NCBI RefSeq assembly: GCF_007655305.1
Contig: NZ_VLOG01000041.1
Location: 31,376 to 95,375, forward strand
Origin: Algoriphagus algorifonticola
Lineage (GTDB): Bacteria > Bacteroidota > Bacteroidia > Cytophagales > Cyclobacteriaceae
Length of the DNA stretch: 64,000 bases
Reading direction: 5' to 3'
In this document: positions 41,910-53,993 of the stretch, in pieces
Numbering within the stretch: position 1 is the first letter of the stretch
How the letters are laid out: each line of letters opens with the position of its first letter
The notes under the pieces: model-generated
The model's database searches: none
What the model saw: the letters and a program-made list of their open reading frames with translations, nothing else
Told to the model about the DNA's origin: nothing
Translations under genes and position numbers: made by a program

Positions 41910-43655
41910 ATGCAACAGAAATCAGAAAGAAAAGTAACCATTGGTCAGGTTTTTACCACCATCATCTGGCCCCGCAGAAAACACCTCTTTTTAGGTCTTT
42001 TTCTCATCATCATCAGTAGGCTATCAGGCTTGGTCCTTCCCGGTGCCAGTAAATATTTGGTGGATGATGTCATTCCTTCCAATGATTTGAACTTGCTCAA
42101 ATGGCTGATTATTGCGGTGGTAGTTGCCATTGTAATTCAATCGGTGACATCTTATGCCTTGACTCAGATTTTATCTGTGGAGGCACAAAACCTCATTGCG
42201 AAGCTCCGGTCTAAAGTTCAAAGTCATATCATCAAATTGCCCATTCGCTTTTTTGACAATGCAAAGACCGGAGAACTTGTATCCCGAATCATGTCTGATG
42301 TGGAAGGAGTAAGAAATCTTGTGGGAACCGGTTTTGCTCAAATGATAGGAGGAGTGATTACATCCGCCATTTCGCTGGTTTTATTAATAAGTATTAGTCC
42401 CTTGATGACTTTGTATGTCTTGGTTCCGGTAGCAATATTCGGTTTGGTTTCCTTAAAAGCATTTGGACGGATTAGACCGATTTTTAGAGAAAGAGGCAAA
42501 ATCAATGCCCAGGTTACAGGCAGGCTGACGGAAACTCTAGGAGGAATCCGGGTGATCAAAGGTTTCAATGCTGAAGCCCAAGAAATTAAAACTTTTCAAC
42601 AAGGCGTAGATGAATTATTCCAAAATGTGAAAGCGAGTTTGACAGCAACTTCCTTTGTAACTTCTTCAGGCACTTTATTATTAGGGTTAGCTTCTGCTGG
42701 CATTATGGGTATTGGGGGTTGGATGATCATGGAAGGGGAAATCACATTCGGTGATTTCTTGGCTTTTACGCTCTATCTAGGTTTCATGATCGCACCTATT
42801 GTACAAATGTCAAATATAGGTTCCCAACTTACTGAGGCCTTCGCAGGCCTTGATAGGACAGAGGAAATTATGAATACCCCTTTGGAATCTGACGATAAAG
42901 AAAGAACTATTGAACTTGAAAGTATTCAAGGGGATATTCGTTTTGAAGACGTTTCCTTTGCCTATGAATCAGGAAAAGATGTAATCAAGAATATCAATTT
43001 TCACGCACCGGCTGGAACAGTCACAGCATTGGTTGGTTCTTCTGGTTCGGGCAAAACCACCATAGCGGGGCTTGCGGCCACATTTTTAAATCCGGATTCT
43101 GGAAATATCTACTTAGATAATCAAGACTTGCAAAAAGTAAGTTTGGAGTCCTTTAGGTCCAAACTGGGCGTAGTTTTACAGGATGATTTTCTTTTTGAGG
43201 GAACCATTCGGGAAAACATTCTTTTCCCGAGACCTGATGCTACTGAAGAGCAATTACAGCAAGCAGTTCATGCCGCCTATGTACAGGAGTTTTCGGATCG
43301 TTTCGAAGACGGGTTGGATACCTTGATAGGGGAGCGGGGTGTGAAGCTTTCAGGTGGGCAGAGGCAAAGAATAGCCATTGCCAGAGCGATTTTGGCAGAT
43401 CCTAAAATTTTGATTTTGGATGAGGCCACTTCAAATCTGGATACTGAGTCAGAAACTTTAATACAGGCTTCTTTGAAAGAACTAATGAAGGGGAGAACCA
43501 CCTTTGTAATCGCACATAGATTGAGTACTATTCGACAAGCTGACCAAATATTGGTGATAGAGCATGGGGAAATAGCAGAGAGAGGAAAGCATGAAGACCT
43601 AATAAGCAAAGAGGGACGCTATTATCAATTGTATACCTATCAGGCAAGAATCTAA
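41910..43655 (+). CDS. ABC exporter, fused permease and ATPase (MsbA/BmrA type)
   Basis: 581 residues: a six-helix ABC_membrane domain (about 20-320) and an ATPase domain. Walker A is GSSGSGKTT, the signature LSGGQRQR, Walker B ILILDEATSNLD, and H-loop VIAHRLST. Such half-transporters dimerise and export lipids, peptides or drugs; the cargo is not evident. It stands alone after a terminator. Confidence 0.93.
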   Translation: MQQKSERKVTIGQVFTTIIWPRRKHLFLGLFLIIISRLSGLVLPGASKYLVDDVIPSNDLNLLKWLIIAVVVAIVIQSVTSYALTQILSVEAQNLIAKLRSKVQSHIIKLPIRFFDNAKTGELVSRIMSDVEGVRNLVGTGFAQMIGGVITSAISLVLLISISPLMTLYVLVPVAIFGLVSLKAFGRIRPIFRERGKINAQVTGRLTETLGGIRVIKGFNAEAQEIKTFQQGVDELFQNVKASLTATSFVTSSGTLLLGLASAGIMGIGGWMIMEGEITFGDFLAFTLYLGFMIAPIVQMSNIGSQLTEAFAGLDRTEEIMNTPLESDDKERTIELESIQGDIRFEDVSFAYESGKDVIKNINFHAPAGTVTALVGSSGSGKTTIAGLAATFLNPDSGNIYLDNQDLQKVSLESFRSKLGVVLQDDFLFEGTIRENILFPRPDATEEQLQQAVHAAYVQEFSDRFEDGLDTLIGERGVKLSGGQRQRIAIARAILADPKILILDEATSNLDTESETLIQASLKELMKGRTTFVIAHRLSTIRQADQILVIEHGEIAERGKHEDLISKEGRYYQLYTYQARI

Positions 43656-43705
43656 ATTTGGATTTGAAAACTCAGGTTTATTCATGGGGAAAAGATAGGA
43701 TTTTG

Positions 43706-43713
43706 TAGATTTG
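43706..43713 (+). promoter_or_regulatory. Probable -7 box of the NusG-like gene
   Basis: TAGATTTG fits the Bacteroidota TAnnTTTG -7 consensus and lies 23 bases before the ATG at 43737. No convincing TTTG -33 box is seen. Confidence 0.35.
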
Positions 43714-43736
43714 ATGTCCCAAAACAAAATTTAGAG

Positions 43737-44249
43737 ATGAGTGATTTGAAATGGTATGTGATGTATACGGCTTCACGTTCCGAAAAAAAGGTGGCCACAA
43801 GATTAAGAGAAAAGGGTTGGGAAGTTTATTTGCCCTTGGTCACTGAGTTAAGACAGTGGTCTGACAGAAAAAAGAAAGTAGAAAAGGCCCTATTTAACGG
43901 GTATGTTTTCGTAAAAACCCAGAGAAACCAACTTTGGGAATGTCTTCAAGTACCGGGAGCAGTTAAGTTTGTTCATTTTTCCGGACAGCATGCCACAGTG
44001 AGGGAGGAGGACTTGGATATCATCAAAAGAGTTGTAGAAACCGGAGTGGCTGTCGAGACGGATGGTTCGGAAATTGAACCGGGAGAAAAAGTTCAAGTGA
44101 TTGGAGGAGCACTACAAAATATGATAGGGGAGTGCGTGGAGAAAGGAAATAAAGATTATTTCATGATTAGGATTCCGGGAATTTATCAGAATATGCTTAT
44201 ATCTGTCCCAAGAAAATTTTTGCAAGTCATACCTGAGAAAGTAGAATAA
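43737..44249 (+). CDS. NusG-like transcription antitermination factor (UpxY/RfaH type)
   Basis: 170 residues. The NGN domain is WYVMYTASRSEKKVATRLREKGWEVYLPLVTELRQWSDRKKKVEKALFNGYVFVK. The C-terminal KOW domain is about 115-170 (IEPGEKVQVIGGALQNMIGECVEK). This is the specialised paralogue used for long polysaccharide operons, not housekeeping NusG. No polysaccharide gene is in the window, so it acts on a distant target or on a broader set. Confidence 0.9.
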   Translation: MSDLKWYVMYTASRSEKKVATRLREKGWEVYLPLVTELRQWSDRKKKVEKALFNGYVFVKTQRNQLWECLQVPGAVKFVHFSGQHATVREEDLDIIKRVVETGVAVETDGSEIEPGEKVQVIGGALQNMIGECVEKGNKDYFMIRIPGIYQNMLISVPRKFLQVIPEKVE

Positions 44250-44250
44250 G

Positions 44251-44276
44251 AAAAGGCTGGAAGATCCGGCCTTTTT
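44251..44276 (+). terminator. Terminator after the NusG-like gene
   Basis: AAAAGGCtGGA and TCCgGCCTTTT form an imperfect stem with an AGA loop, followed by TTTT, directly after the stop at 44249. Confidence 0.8.
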
Positions 44277-44282
44277 TAGTCT

Positions 44283-44984
44283 TTATTTTTTAGGAAGAAA
44301 ATAGCGTCTGAATACGATTTGAGCCTGAAACAGATGATCTGCAAATCGGTTGAATCCGACGTTTCCATCTAAGTTGTCTGTGAAGGTCAATAGCATAGTG
44401 CCCTCTCCGGCTATATCGGAATAAGGACCAACCCTATAACTTAACCCTGCTCTTACGGGCACGTACGCCGTGGTCAAGCTTTCATTGGTAGGTCGCTCGT
44501 CTGGGCTGTAAGATTTTGTTTGTTTGGTTGATACAGCCATTACACCTATGCCAGCCCCTCCATAGATATTAAACCTGCTCCTATGCATATGATTGCTAAA
44601 AGGGATTAGGTTAATACTTGGCATGACATCCAGATAGAATGTTGAACCTTTAGCCGTAAAAGAAGCTTCATTTTGTCTCCAAATTTCCTGAATTGTCAAA
44701 TTGGCATTGCCGCTACTGGCAATTGATTGGTATCCCACTGTATACCGAAGGTCAAAAACCTGAGATAGCTTTTTGGTCCAGGCTACTGAAAGAGAAGGCA
44801 AAATCTCAAAGCCTATGGTCCGGTAAGGTCCTCCATTATCAATATAAGAAAACGATGGACCAGCACCCACAGTCAAGATGTTGTTTCTGGAAATCCTTTC
44901 TTTATAAAAGTTCTGGCTGAAAGAATTTGAAGATATCACCAAAAATAAAAGTGCCAGAAATAGTTGAAATACTTTTTTCATCAC
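44283..44984 (-). CDS. Outer-membrane beta-barrel-like protein
   Basis: 233 residues. The signal peptide ends near SSNSFSQ (about 24). Alternating amphipathic strands follow (ILTVGAGPSFSYIDNGG, FDLRYTVGYQSIA, FNIYGGAGIGVMAVS, AYVPVRAGLSYRVGPYS), ending with QAQIVFRRYF, an aromatic-rich last strand as in outer-membrane barrels. Small ligand-free barrel; function unknown. A sigma-54-like element lies 43-59 bases upstream of the start. Confidence 0.8.
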   Translation of the reverse strand: MMKKVFQLFLALLFLVISSNSFSQNFYKERISRNNILTVGAGPSFSYIDNGGPYRTIGFEILPSLSVAWTKKLSQVFDLRYTVGYQSIASSGNANLTIQEIWRQNEASFTAKGSTFYLDVMPSINLIPFSNHMHRSRFNIYGGAGIGVMAVSTKQTKSYSPDERPTNESLTTAYVPVRAGLSYRVGPYSDIAGEGTMLLTFTDNLDGNVGFNRFADHLFQAQIVFRRYFLPKK

Positions 44985-45026
44985 GTCTCAAAGAGCTTAA
45001 AGCTCAATTAATTCTTTTGCAAATTT

Positions 45027-45043
45027 GGCAACAAAAATGCCAA
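45027..45043 (-). promoter_or_regulatory. Possible sigma-54 promoter of the beta-barrel gene
   Basis: The minus strand reads TTGGCATTTTTGTTGCC, with GG and GC separated by 10 bases and both the TTGGCA and TTGC cores intact. A start about 12 bases downstream would give a leader of about 30 bases. The same stretch, extended by two bases, is an inverted repeat (TTGGCA/TGCCAA), so chance or a hairpin is possible. Confidence 0.4.
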
Positions 45044-45106
45044 GTACCTGAAAGATGGCTTATTAAAAACTCGAATATCTGAAAATTATTGTTCCAGATG
45101 CCAAAA

Positions 45107-45295
45107 TCAGGCTTCTTCAAAGGCCTTTTGAATCTCCTCCTCGGTAGTTTTTAGCTTCTTTTTACAAAAGCTGACCAATTCTGTCGCCTCTTTCACCAAT
45201 TCGGAAAGTTCATCTACACTCTTTTTGCCTTCTTCCAATTGTGCCAATATGACCTCTATGCGCTCTAATGCCTGCTGATAGTTTAAATCCTTCAT
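45107..45295 (-). CDS. xseB: Exodeoxyribonuclease VII small subunit
   Basis: 62 residues, the normal size. LNYQQALERIEVILAQLEEGKKSVDELSELVKEATELVSFCKKKL is the two-helix pattern of XseB. It binds the large subunit XseA, with which it overlaps by 4 bases (ATGA). Confidence 0.95.
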   Translation of the reverse strand: MKDLNYQQALERIEVILAQLEEGKKSVDELSELVKEATELVSFCKKKLKTTEEEIQKAFEEA

Positions 45296-46605
45296 AGTTC
45301 TTTGATATCAGTGATTGTACTTTTTATTTTTTGCTGGTTGTTTACTGTAAGAATCTCCATACCTTTTTCAATGTCCTTCACCAAATGAATAGGAATCCCG
45401 TCCAATTCTGTTCGAGTGTAACCTCTTTCCAAAATTGCTTTGGGATCTAAGCTTTTCAGGCTTTTTTCAAGATGTTCTAATTTTTGACCATTAGACAAGA
45501 TCTGCTGGGAGGCTGCCTTTTTTAAAGCCTGATGGAGTTGCTCCAGACGAAATGACTGTGTATTGAGATTTGTAGACAAATTTGCTTTGATCCTGTCTTT
45601 TTTGGCATTTAGCCTTTCTTTCTCCAAGGTCAGCCTATTCTGAACTGCAGTTTTCAGCCTTAAATTCTGTTGATGCAGTAAGTTGTCCGCGAGCTTGATA
45701 TTTTGCCTAGTCAGTCTATCTAATCTTGTGAGGGCTATTCCTAAATTTTCCTCAAAAATTCTGAATCCTGAAAGCAGAAATTCAGCTACTGCTGTTGGAG
45801 TTTTTAATTTGGTATGGGCGACCAAATCTGCAACTGTTTCATCCCTTTCATGTCCAATGCCAGTAAAGACAGGCAAAGAGGAGTTGGCTATTTTGGCCGC
45901 TAGTCTATAGTCATCAAAGCAATCTAAATCCAACTGTGCACCACCACCTCTGATGATAATCACAGCTTCCAATCCTAACCTTTCTTTCAAATTCTCAACT
46001 TTTTCCAAAGCATTGATTAAGCTGGAAACGGCCTCGTTCCCTTGCATCATGGAAGGTATCAGCGTATGGTAAATTTTATACCCCTGAGGATTATGCTCCA
46101 GTTGATTGATAAAATCCCCATATCCAGCAGCAGTAGGGCTGCTGACAATGCCTATTTTTTGAATGACTTGAGGGAAAACTCGGGAAGCATTTAGTCTGAG
46201 CAGCCCTTCTTTGGTTAAGCGATCGATGGTTTCCTGACGGATTCTAGCTCTTTCACCCAAGGAGAAAGAAGCATCAATATCTTTTACATTCAGGCTTAAT
46301 CCATAGACTGGGTGAAAGGTGATTTGGACCTGAGCCAGGACCTTCATCCCATTTTTGATTCCTGTTCCGGTCAAACTTTCAAAACGGGAAGCTATGCTAC
46401 GGTAAGTAAACTGCCAGCAATTGCAACGGATTTTGGCCAGAACTTGGTTGCCCTGTTTTTCGGCTAATTCAAAGTACGCATGTCCCTGAGGAGCCTGTCG
46501 GAAATCAGCGATTTCACCGATCACCCAATAGGTGGGATCCAGCTGGTTTTCCAGCGTAGATTTGATCAATTCTCCCAGCTCCTGAATGGATAGCGCTTGC
46601 TGCAT
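45292..46605 (-). CDS. xseA: Exodeoxyribonuclease VII large subunit
   Basis: 437 residues. The N-terminal OB domain has YWVIGEIADFRQAPQGHAYFELAEK. The catalytic domain has VSSPTAAGYGDFINQL, IIIRGGGAQLDLDCFDDYRLA, FTGIGHERDETVADLVAH and KTPTAVAEFL. A long coiled coil and a C-terminal DPKAILERGYTRT follow. It degrades single-stranded DNA to oligonucleotides with XseB. One base separates it from dapA upstream. Confidence 0.96.
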   Translation of the reverse strand: MQQALSIQELGELIKSTLENQLDPTYWVIGEIADFRQAPQGHAYFELAEKQGNQVLAKIRCNCWQFTYRSIASRFESLTGTGIKNGMKVLAQVQITFHPVYGLSLNVKDIDASFSLGERARIRQETIDRLTKEGLLRLNASRVFPQVIQKIGIVSSPTAAGYGDFINQLEHNPQGYKIYHTLIPSMMQGNEAVSSLINALEKVENLKERLGLEAVIIIRGGGAQLDLDCFDDYRLAAKIANSSLPVFTGIGHERDETVADLVAHTKLKTPTAVAEFLLSGFRIFEENLGIALTRLDRLTRQNIKLADNLLHQQNLRLKTAVQNRLTLEKERLNAKKDRIKANLSTNLNTQSFRLEQLHQALKKAASQQILSNGQKLEHLEKSLKSLDPKAILERGYTRTELDGIPIHLVKDIEKGMEILTVNNQQKIKSTITDIKEL

Positions 46606-46606
46606 T

Positions 46607-47470
46607 TTACTTGAATTTTAGGGCAGCCGCCTTGATCAATTGATTCAATTCCATACTAGCTCTTAGCATTGGCAGACGAACTTGATCATCACAAATTCCC
46701 AGATGGCATAGCAGGTTTTTGATTCCTACAGGATTTCCTTCTTTATACATTAGGTCATTAATTTCTAAAAGTGAAAAAGCTGCTTCTCTACTTTCAGACT
46801 CCGTTCCGTGACATAATTTATGAAAGGTTTCAGGAAGGGCATTTGCCAAAACTGAAATGACTCCAACTCCTCCTATACCATAAATAGCTTTGGTCATTAG
46901 GTCATCTCCGGAGATCAATAAGAAATCCTGAGGCTTGCCAGCTGCAATGCGCATACACTGCTCCAAATTTCCGCTAGCCTCTTTGATTCCAATGATATTT
47001 GGATGATTTGCTAAGCTAAGTGTAGTTTCTGCACTCAAATTGGACATGGTTCTACCCGGTACATTGTATAGAATTACGGGGACAGGGCATGCATCTGCAA
47101 TAGCTCGATAATGTGCGATAATACCTGCCTGACTTGGCTTATTATAGTAGGGGCTTACTGATAAAATAGCGTCAATTCCAGTAAAATCCGTATTTGCGAT
47201 TTCATCCAGAACTGCCTGCGTGTTATTCCCTCCAATTCCATAAACTACAGGAACTCTTCCAGCATTATATTTTAGACAAGCTGCCAACACTTGTTTTTTC
47301 TCTGTTGCATTCAAAGTGGCAACTTCCCCCGTAGTTCCTAATGCTACCAGGTAATCAACTCCACCTTTGATCGTGTGATCAATGAGTTTTTCCAGTCCAT
47401 CGTAATCAATGGTGTAATCATCATTAAAAGGAGTGGCCAGTGCCACACCCGTACCGTAAAATTGGTTCAT
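46607..47470 (-). CDS. dapA: 4-hydroxy-tetrahydrodipicolinate synthase
   Basis: 287 residues from the ATG at 47470 (MNQFYGTGVALATPF). The (beta/alpha)8 barrel has LGTTGEVATLNATEK, the Tyr in ILYNVPGRT and the Schiff-base Lys in IIGIKEASG. It condenses pyruvate and aspartate semialdehyde for lysine and peptidoglycan. The frame runs 8 codons further upstream, but a -7 box at 47492-47499 argues for the shorter start. Confidence 0.95.
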   Translation of the reverse strand: MNQFYGTGVALATPFNDDYTIDYDGLEKLIDHTIKGGVDYLVALGTTGEVATLNATEKKQVLAACLKYNAGRVPVVYGIGGNNTQAVLDEIANTDFTGIDAILSVSPYYNKPSQAGIIAHYRAIADACPVPVILYNVPGRTMSNLSAETTLSLANHPNIIGIKEASGNLEQCMRIAAGKPQDFLLISGDDLMTKAIYGIGGVGVISVLANALPETFHKLCHGTESESREAAFSLLEINDLMYKEGNPVGIKNLLCHLGICDDQVRLPMLRASMELNQLIKAAALKFK

Positions 47471-47491
47471 TGCTTTTCGAATTTGGAGGTT

Positions 47492-47499
47492 CAAAGATA
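47492..47499 (-). promoter_or_regulatory. Probable -7 box of dapA-xseAB
   Basis: On the minus strand TATCTTTG, a perfect TAnnTTTG match, lies 21 bases before the dapA ATG at 47470. The -33 region is not convincing. Confidence 0.42.
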
Positions 47500-47542
47500 A
47501 TTGCTTCCTCGTGGTTTGGTTCTACCTTAAATAAAATAGGAA

Positions 47543-50056
<2,514 letters not shown>

Positions 50057-50100
50057 TTATCCTTCAAAATATGCAACTAAAAATAAAGATAGCTGTTGGA

Positions 50101-50108
50101 TACCTTTG
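50101..50108 (+). promoter_or_regulatory. Probable -7 box of the TetR gene
   Basis: TACCTTTG matches TAnnTTTG, 29 bases before the ATG at 50138. Its position shows that an in-frame TTG at 50096 cannot be the start. Confidence 0.42.
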
Positions 50109-50137
50109 TATATATATTTGTTTCTAAATCTGTTCCT

Positions 50138-50770
50138 ATGAGCAAAAAGACAAGTGTAGAAAGTAAAATTTTGGAAAAGGCTTATCAGCTTTTTTTGGAA
50201 AAGGGATATCGTCATACAACTATGGATGATATAGCTCAGGAATTGACGATGAGCAAAAAAACGCTATACAAGTATTTTCCTGGCAAACTGGAATTGCTTT
50301 CCGCATCCTTTGATAAGCTTAAAACTAAAATGACAGCGAAAGTGGAGGCTATTTTGGATAATAGATATATCACATTTCCACTAAAGCTGAAGTCTACACT
50401 TTCAGTGATTGCTACCCATTTGGCCCCCATCAATCCAGGCTTATTTGAAGATTTAAGGGAATATGCCCCTGAGATTTGGGTGGAATTGCAAGAGTATATC
50501 AATGAGTCAGCTTTTCTTCGATTTCAAAAGCTGATAGAGCAGGGGAAGGAACAGGGTTTGGTGAAAAACAACCTGAATGTCAGCTTGGTAGTGACTTTGT
50601 ATGCAGCTGCTGTTCAGTCATTATTGGATCCGAAATTTTTGAGCCAGTTTCCGGAGAATATCCGAAAGGATATGAGTTTACCGCCCTCTGATATTTATGA
50701 TCAGGCGATCACGATTATCTACAATGGGATTTTGACGGAGGATGCCAGAGATGAATTTACCAATGCATAA
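50138..50770 (+). CDS. TetR/AcrR family transcriptional regulator
   Basis: 210 residues from ATG 50138. The N-terminal helix-turn-helix is ILEKAYQLFLEKGYRHTTMDDIAQELTMSKKTLYKYFPGKLELL (about 8-51). The C-terminal helical ligand domain has no recognisable ligand signature. No obvious target gene is adjacent: metG follows on the same strand after its own -7 box, and ligA is divergent. Confidence 0.9.
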   Translation: MSKKTSVESKILEKAYQLFLEKGYRHTTMDDIAQELTMSKKTLYKYFPGKLELLSASFDKLKTKMTAKVEAILDNRYITFPLKLKSTLSVIATHLAPINPGLFEDLREYAPEIWVELQEYINESAFLRFQKLIEQGKEQGLVKNNLNVSLVVTLYAAAVQSLLDPKFLSQFPENIRKDMSLPPSDIYDQAITIIYNGILTEDARDEFTNA

Positions 50771-50792
50771 AGGCCCCTTTAAGGGTTTTTCC

Positions 50793-50800
50793 TATCTTTG
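50793..50800 (+). promoter_or_regulatory. Probable -7 box of metG
   Basis: TATCTTTG matches TAnnTTTG and is followed at a usual distance by the ATG at 50837. An in-frame GTG at 50819 would leave a leader of only about 12 bases. Confidence 0.42.
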
Positions 50801-50836
50801 CGACCTGATTAGAAATTTGTGATCACCCATTCAGAC

Positions 50837-52894
50837 ATGTCTAAGAATTTCAAGCGATATACAGTTACCTCAGCTTTACCTTATGCCAATGGGCCCTTGC
50901 ATATCGGCCATTTAGCGGGATGCTATGTTCCTTCAGATATTTATGTACGCTACCTTCGATCCAAAGGAAAAGATGTAGCCTATATCTGCGGATCTGATGA
51001 GCATGGAGTAGCCATTACGATCAAAGCGAAAAAAGAAGGAAAAACTCCCCAGGAAGTAGTGGATCATTATCATGAAATGATGAAAAAAAGCTTTTCCGAA
51101 TTCGGAATCAGCTTCGATCATTATTCCAGAACTTCCGCCAAAATCCATCATGAAACGGCTCAGGGATTTTTCAAGGATTTGTATGAAAAGGGAGAATTCT
51201 TGGAGCAAAGTACTGAGCAGTATTTCGACGAGGAAGCCGGGCAATTCTTGGCCGATCGCTACATAGAGGGTACTTGCCCTAAGTGCGGAAATGAAAGTGC
51301 CTATGGAGATCAGTGTGAGCGATGTGGATCTTCTTTAAGCCCTACTGATCTGATTAATCCTAAATCCAAATTGAGTGGGGCAACACCAGTCTTGAAAGAA
51401 ACCAAGCATTGGTTTTTGGACTTGGCTCGCTATCAGAATTTTTTGAAAAAATGGATTTTAGAGGAGCATGCTCAGGATTGGAAAAACAATGTATTGGGAC
51501 AATGCAGATCCTGGTTGGAAGCTGGCGATGGCTTGCAGGCAAGGTCCATGACAAGAGATTTAGATTGGGGAATCAAAGTACCCTTGCAAGATGCAGAAGG
51601 AAAAGTGCTTTATGTGTGGTTTGATGCACCGATTGGCTATATCTCCTCTACGAAGGAGTGGGCTGCTGAAAAAGGAGTTGACTGGAAGCCTTATTGGAAA
51701 GATGATGAAACCAAGCTAGTTCACTTCATCGGAAAAGACAATATTGTATTCCATTGCATTATTTTTCCTGCTATTTTGAAGACTCACGGAGGCTATATTC
51801 TTCCTGAAAATGTTCCGGCCAATGAGTTTTTGAATTTGGAGGGAGATAAGATCTCTACCTCCAGAAATTGGGCAGTGTGGTTGCACGAATATTTGGAGGA
51901 ATTTCCTGGAAAGCAGGATGTGCTTCGCTATGTTTTGACTGCCAATGCCCCAGAGACGAAAGACAATGATTTTAGCTGGAAGGACTTCCAGGCTAGGAAT
52001 AATTCAGAGTTGGTAGCCATCTATGGGAATTTTGTTAATAGGGCAGTGGTTCTAACTCATAAGTATTATCAGGGAGAGATTCCACAGCGAGGAGAGTTGA
52101 CAGGCTATGATGAGGAAGTGCTTCAGGCCCTTTCTGAGTTTCCTGAAAAAATTGAGGCTTCCATTGAACGATATCGATTCAGAGAGGCATTAGGAATCAT
52201 GATGGATTTGGCTCGATTAGGAAATAAGTATCTTGCTGATACCGAGCCTTGGAAAGTCGTGAAAACGGACGAAGTTCGCACAGCCACCATCATGAATATT
52301 GCCCTCAATATCGCTGCAAATTTGGCGATCGTTTCCGAGCCATTCTTACCATTTACAGCCCAGAAACTAGTGGAGCTTTTCGGCTTGGAAGCTCCAGACT
52401 GGACTCAGGCAGGTAATGGACAGCTTTTGAAAGAAGGCTTAAGCATTGGTCAAATGGGCCTTTTGTTTGAGAAAATTGAAGATGAAGTAGTAGATAAGCA
52501 ATTGAATAAACTCCAAGAATCCAAAAAGATGAACGAAGCAACAAACGCACCAGCAGTACCGATGAAAGAGATTATTACTTATGATGATTTCGCAAAATTG
52601 GATATGCGTGTAGTGACCGTTTTGGAAGCTGAAAAGATGCCTAAATCCAAGAAATTGATCAAACTGAAAGTAGATACCGGCTTAGGACATAGAACTGTTT
52701 TGAGTGGAGTAGCTGAGCATTTTGAACCGGAGTTTTTGGTGGGTAAGCAAGTGACTATGCTGATCAACTTGGCGCCAAGAAAAATGATGGGTATTGATTC
52801 CGAGGGAATGATTTTGATGGCTGAAGACAAAGATGGTAAGCTGAAGCTATTGACTCCTCATGAGGGAACGGCGAGCGGTTCGACAATCTCATAA
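50837..52894 (+). CDS. metG: Methionyl-tRNA synthetase
   Basis: 685 residues. The class I HIGH motif is in [21 protein letters not shown]; the second signature is KISTSRN (KMSKS-like). A knuckle with CPKC and CERC binds zinc (about 140-160). The C-terminal EMAPII-like tRNA-binding domain (about 575-685, [20 protein letters not shown]) is joined by a linker. It charges initiator and elongator tRNAMet. Confidence 0.96.
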   Translation: MSKNFKRYTVTSALPYANGPLHIGHLAGCYVPSDIYVRYLRSKGKDVAYICGSDEHGVAITIKAKKEGKTPQEVVDHYHEMMKKSFSEFGISFDHYSRTSAKIHHETAQGFFKDLYEKGEFLEQSTEQYFDEEAGQFLADRYIEGTCPKCGNESAYGDQCERCGSSLSPTDLINPKSKLSGATPVLKETKHWFLDLARYQNFLKKWILEEHAQDWKNNVLGQCRSWLEAGDGLQARSMTRDLDWGIKVPLQDAEGKVLYVWFDAPIGYISSTKEWAAEKGVDWKPYWKDDETKLVHFIGKDNIVFHCIIFPAILKTHGGYILPENVPANEFLNLEGDKISTSRNWAVWLHEYLEEFPGKQDVLRYVLTANAPETKDNDFSWKDFQARNNSELVAIYGNFVNRAVVLTHKYYQGEIPQRGELTGYDEEVLQALSEFPEKIEASIERYRFREALGIMMDLARLGNKYLADTEPWKVVKTDEVRTATIMNIALNIAANLAIVSEPFLPFTAQKLVELFGLEAPDWTQAGNGQLLKEGLSIGQMGLLFEKIEDEVVDKQLNKLQESKKMNEATNAPAVPMKEIITYDDFAKLDMRVVTVLEAEKMPKSKKLIKLKVDTGLGHRTVLSGVAEHFEPEFLVGKQVTMLINLAPRKMMGIDSEGMILMAEDKDGKLKLLTPHEGTASGSTIS

Positions 52895-52898
52895 TATT

Positions 52899-53095
52899 GA
52901 GATGCTAGAGACTAGAAGCGAGAGATGAGAGTTTAGAATCTAGAGCCTACTAAAAAAAGAAAGCCATCGGAGATAACCAGATGGCTTTCTTTTTAGGTAT
53001 ACCTATCTAATTTCTAACATCTAACTTCTCGCTTCTGTCAACTAGGTATATTTTTTTGATTTCTAGCATCTCGCTTCTCGTCTCTCAAAATCAAT
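52899..53095. repeat. Inverted TAGAAGCGAGAG minisatellites around a terminator
   Basis: Plus-strand units such as GCTAGAGACTAGAAGCGAGAG (around 52903) are repeated in reverse complement at about 53025-53085 (CTAGCATCTCGCTTCTCG). Between them is a terminator. A related array lies at 62540-62640. Confidence 0.6.
52958..52994 (+). terminator. Terminator after metG
   Basis: AGAAAGCCATC (52958-52968) pairs with GATGGCTTTCT (52980-52990), followed by TTTT. Confidence 0.9.
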
Positions 53096-53993
53096 GCAGT
53101 GGCCTTTTTTTAATCATCCCTCCCTTGGTATCCTTGATCGGATATTGGATTACAAATGCTTTGGGGTCAATTTTGTCGATTTCGGTTAGGACTCTGGTGA
53201 CTTCCAGTCGGGTTACCACACAGAATAATACATTTCGGTCAGGATTTTTCGCCTTTTCACCGAATCCGCCATCTGCTTTGAAAGCAGTCACTCCTCTACC
53301 TAGATCATAGGTGATTTTGGTTTTGATATTTTCATTGTATTCTGATATGATCATCACGCCAATGTATTCTTCCACTCCGTTGATTAAGAAGTCAACTGTT
53401 CGGGAAGCTGAAAAATAAGTTAACATTGAATACATGGCCGTTTCCAAGTTGACCATCAATGCTGCTACCAAAAACAAGCACACATTAAAAACAGTGATAA
53501 AATCACCTACAGTTAAGCTGGATTTTCTTGATACCTGAATGGCCAATACTTCCGTACCGTCAATGACTGCTCCTCCTCGAATTGCAAAGCCAATTCCACT
53601 TCCCAAGAAAAAACCCCCAAAAACAGCTATAAGTAGCTTATCAGCAGTAATCGTGGGTAATTGTATATAATGGACCAACAGTGCTAAGGCAAATATGGCT
53701 AGGGTGCTTTTCAGTGCAAATCGAAGGTTGAGTTGCTTGTAGCCTAGATATATAAATGGAATATTGACCAAAATAATTAGGTAGGAGAGGTCCAGAGGTG
53801 TCAGGATTTCCAATAGCAAGGAAACCCCCATAGCACCGCCGTCAAAAAATCCATTGGGCAATAAAAATCCTTTTAGCCCAATACTCGCCATAATTACTCC
53901 TATTCCAATGAATAAAACGTCCTTAATTTGTCTCCAAGTTGTCACTTGTTGTACCCAATTTTTGTCCGTTACTTTAAGTATACCTTTCGCCAT
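53091..53993 (-). CDS. YitT family membrane protein (DUF161/DUF2179)
   Basis: 300 residues from the ATG at 53993. Five hydrophobic segments with LLPNGFFDGGAMGVSLLL, GGFFLGSGIGFAIRGGAVIDGTEVLAIQVSRKSSLTVGD typical of YitT. The C-terminal DUF2179 is about 215-300 (YNENIKTKITYDLGRGVTAFKADGGFGEK). Cargo is unknown. Confidence 0.92.
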   Translation of the reverse strand: MAKGILKVTDKNWVQQVTTWRQIKDVLFIGIGVIMASIGLKGFLLPNGFFDGGAMGVSLLLEILTPLDLSYLIILVNIPFIYLGYKQLNLRFALKSTLAIFALALLVHYIQLPTITADKLLIAVFGGFFLGSGIGFAIRGGAVIDGTEVLAIQVSRKSSLTVGDFITVFNVCLFLVAALMVNLETAMYSMLTYFSASRTVDFLINGVEEYIGVMIISEYNENIKTKITYDLGRGVTAFKADGGFGEKAKNPDRNVLFCVVTRLEVTRVLTEIDKIDPKAFVIQYPIKDTKGGMIKKRPLH

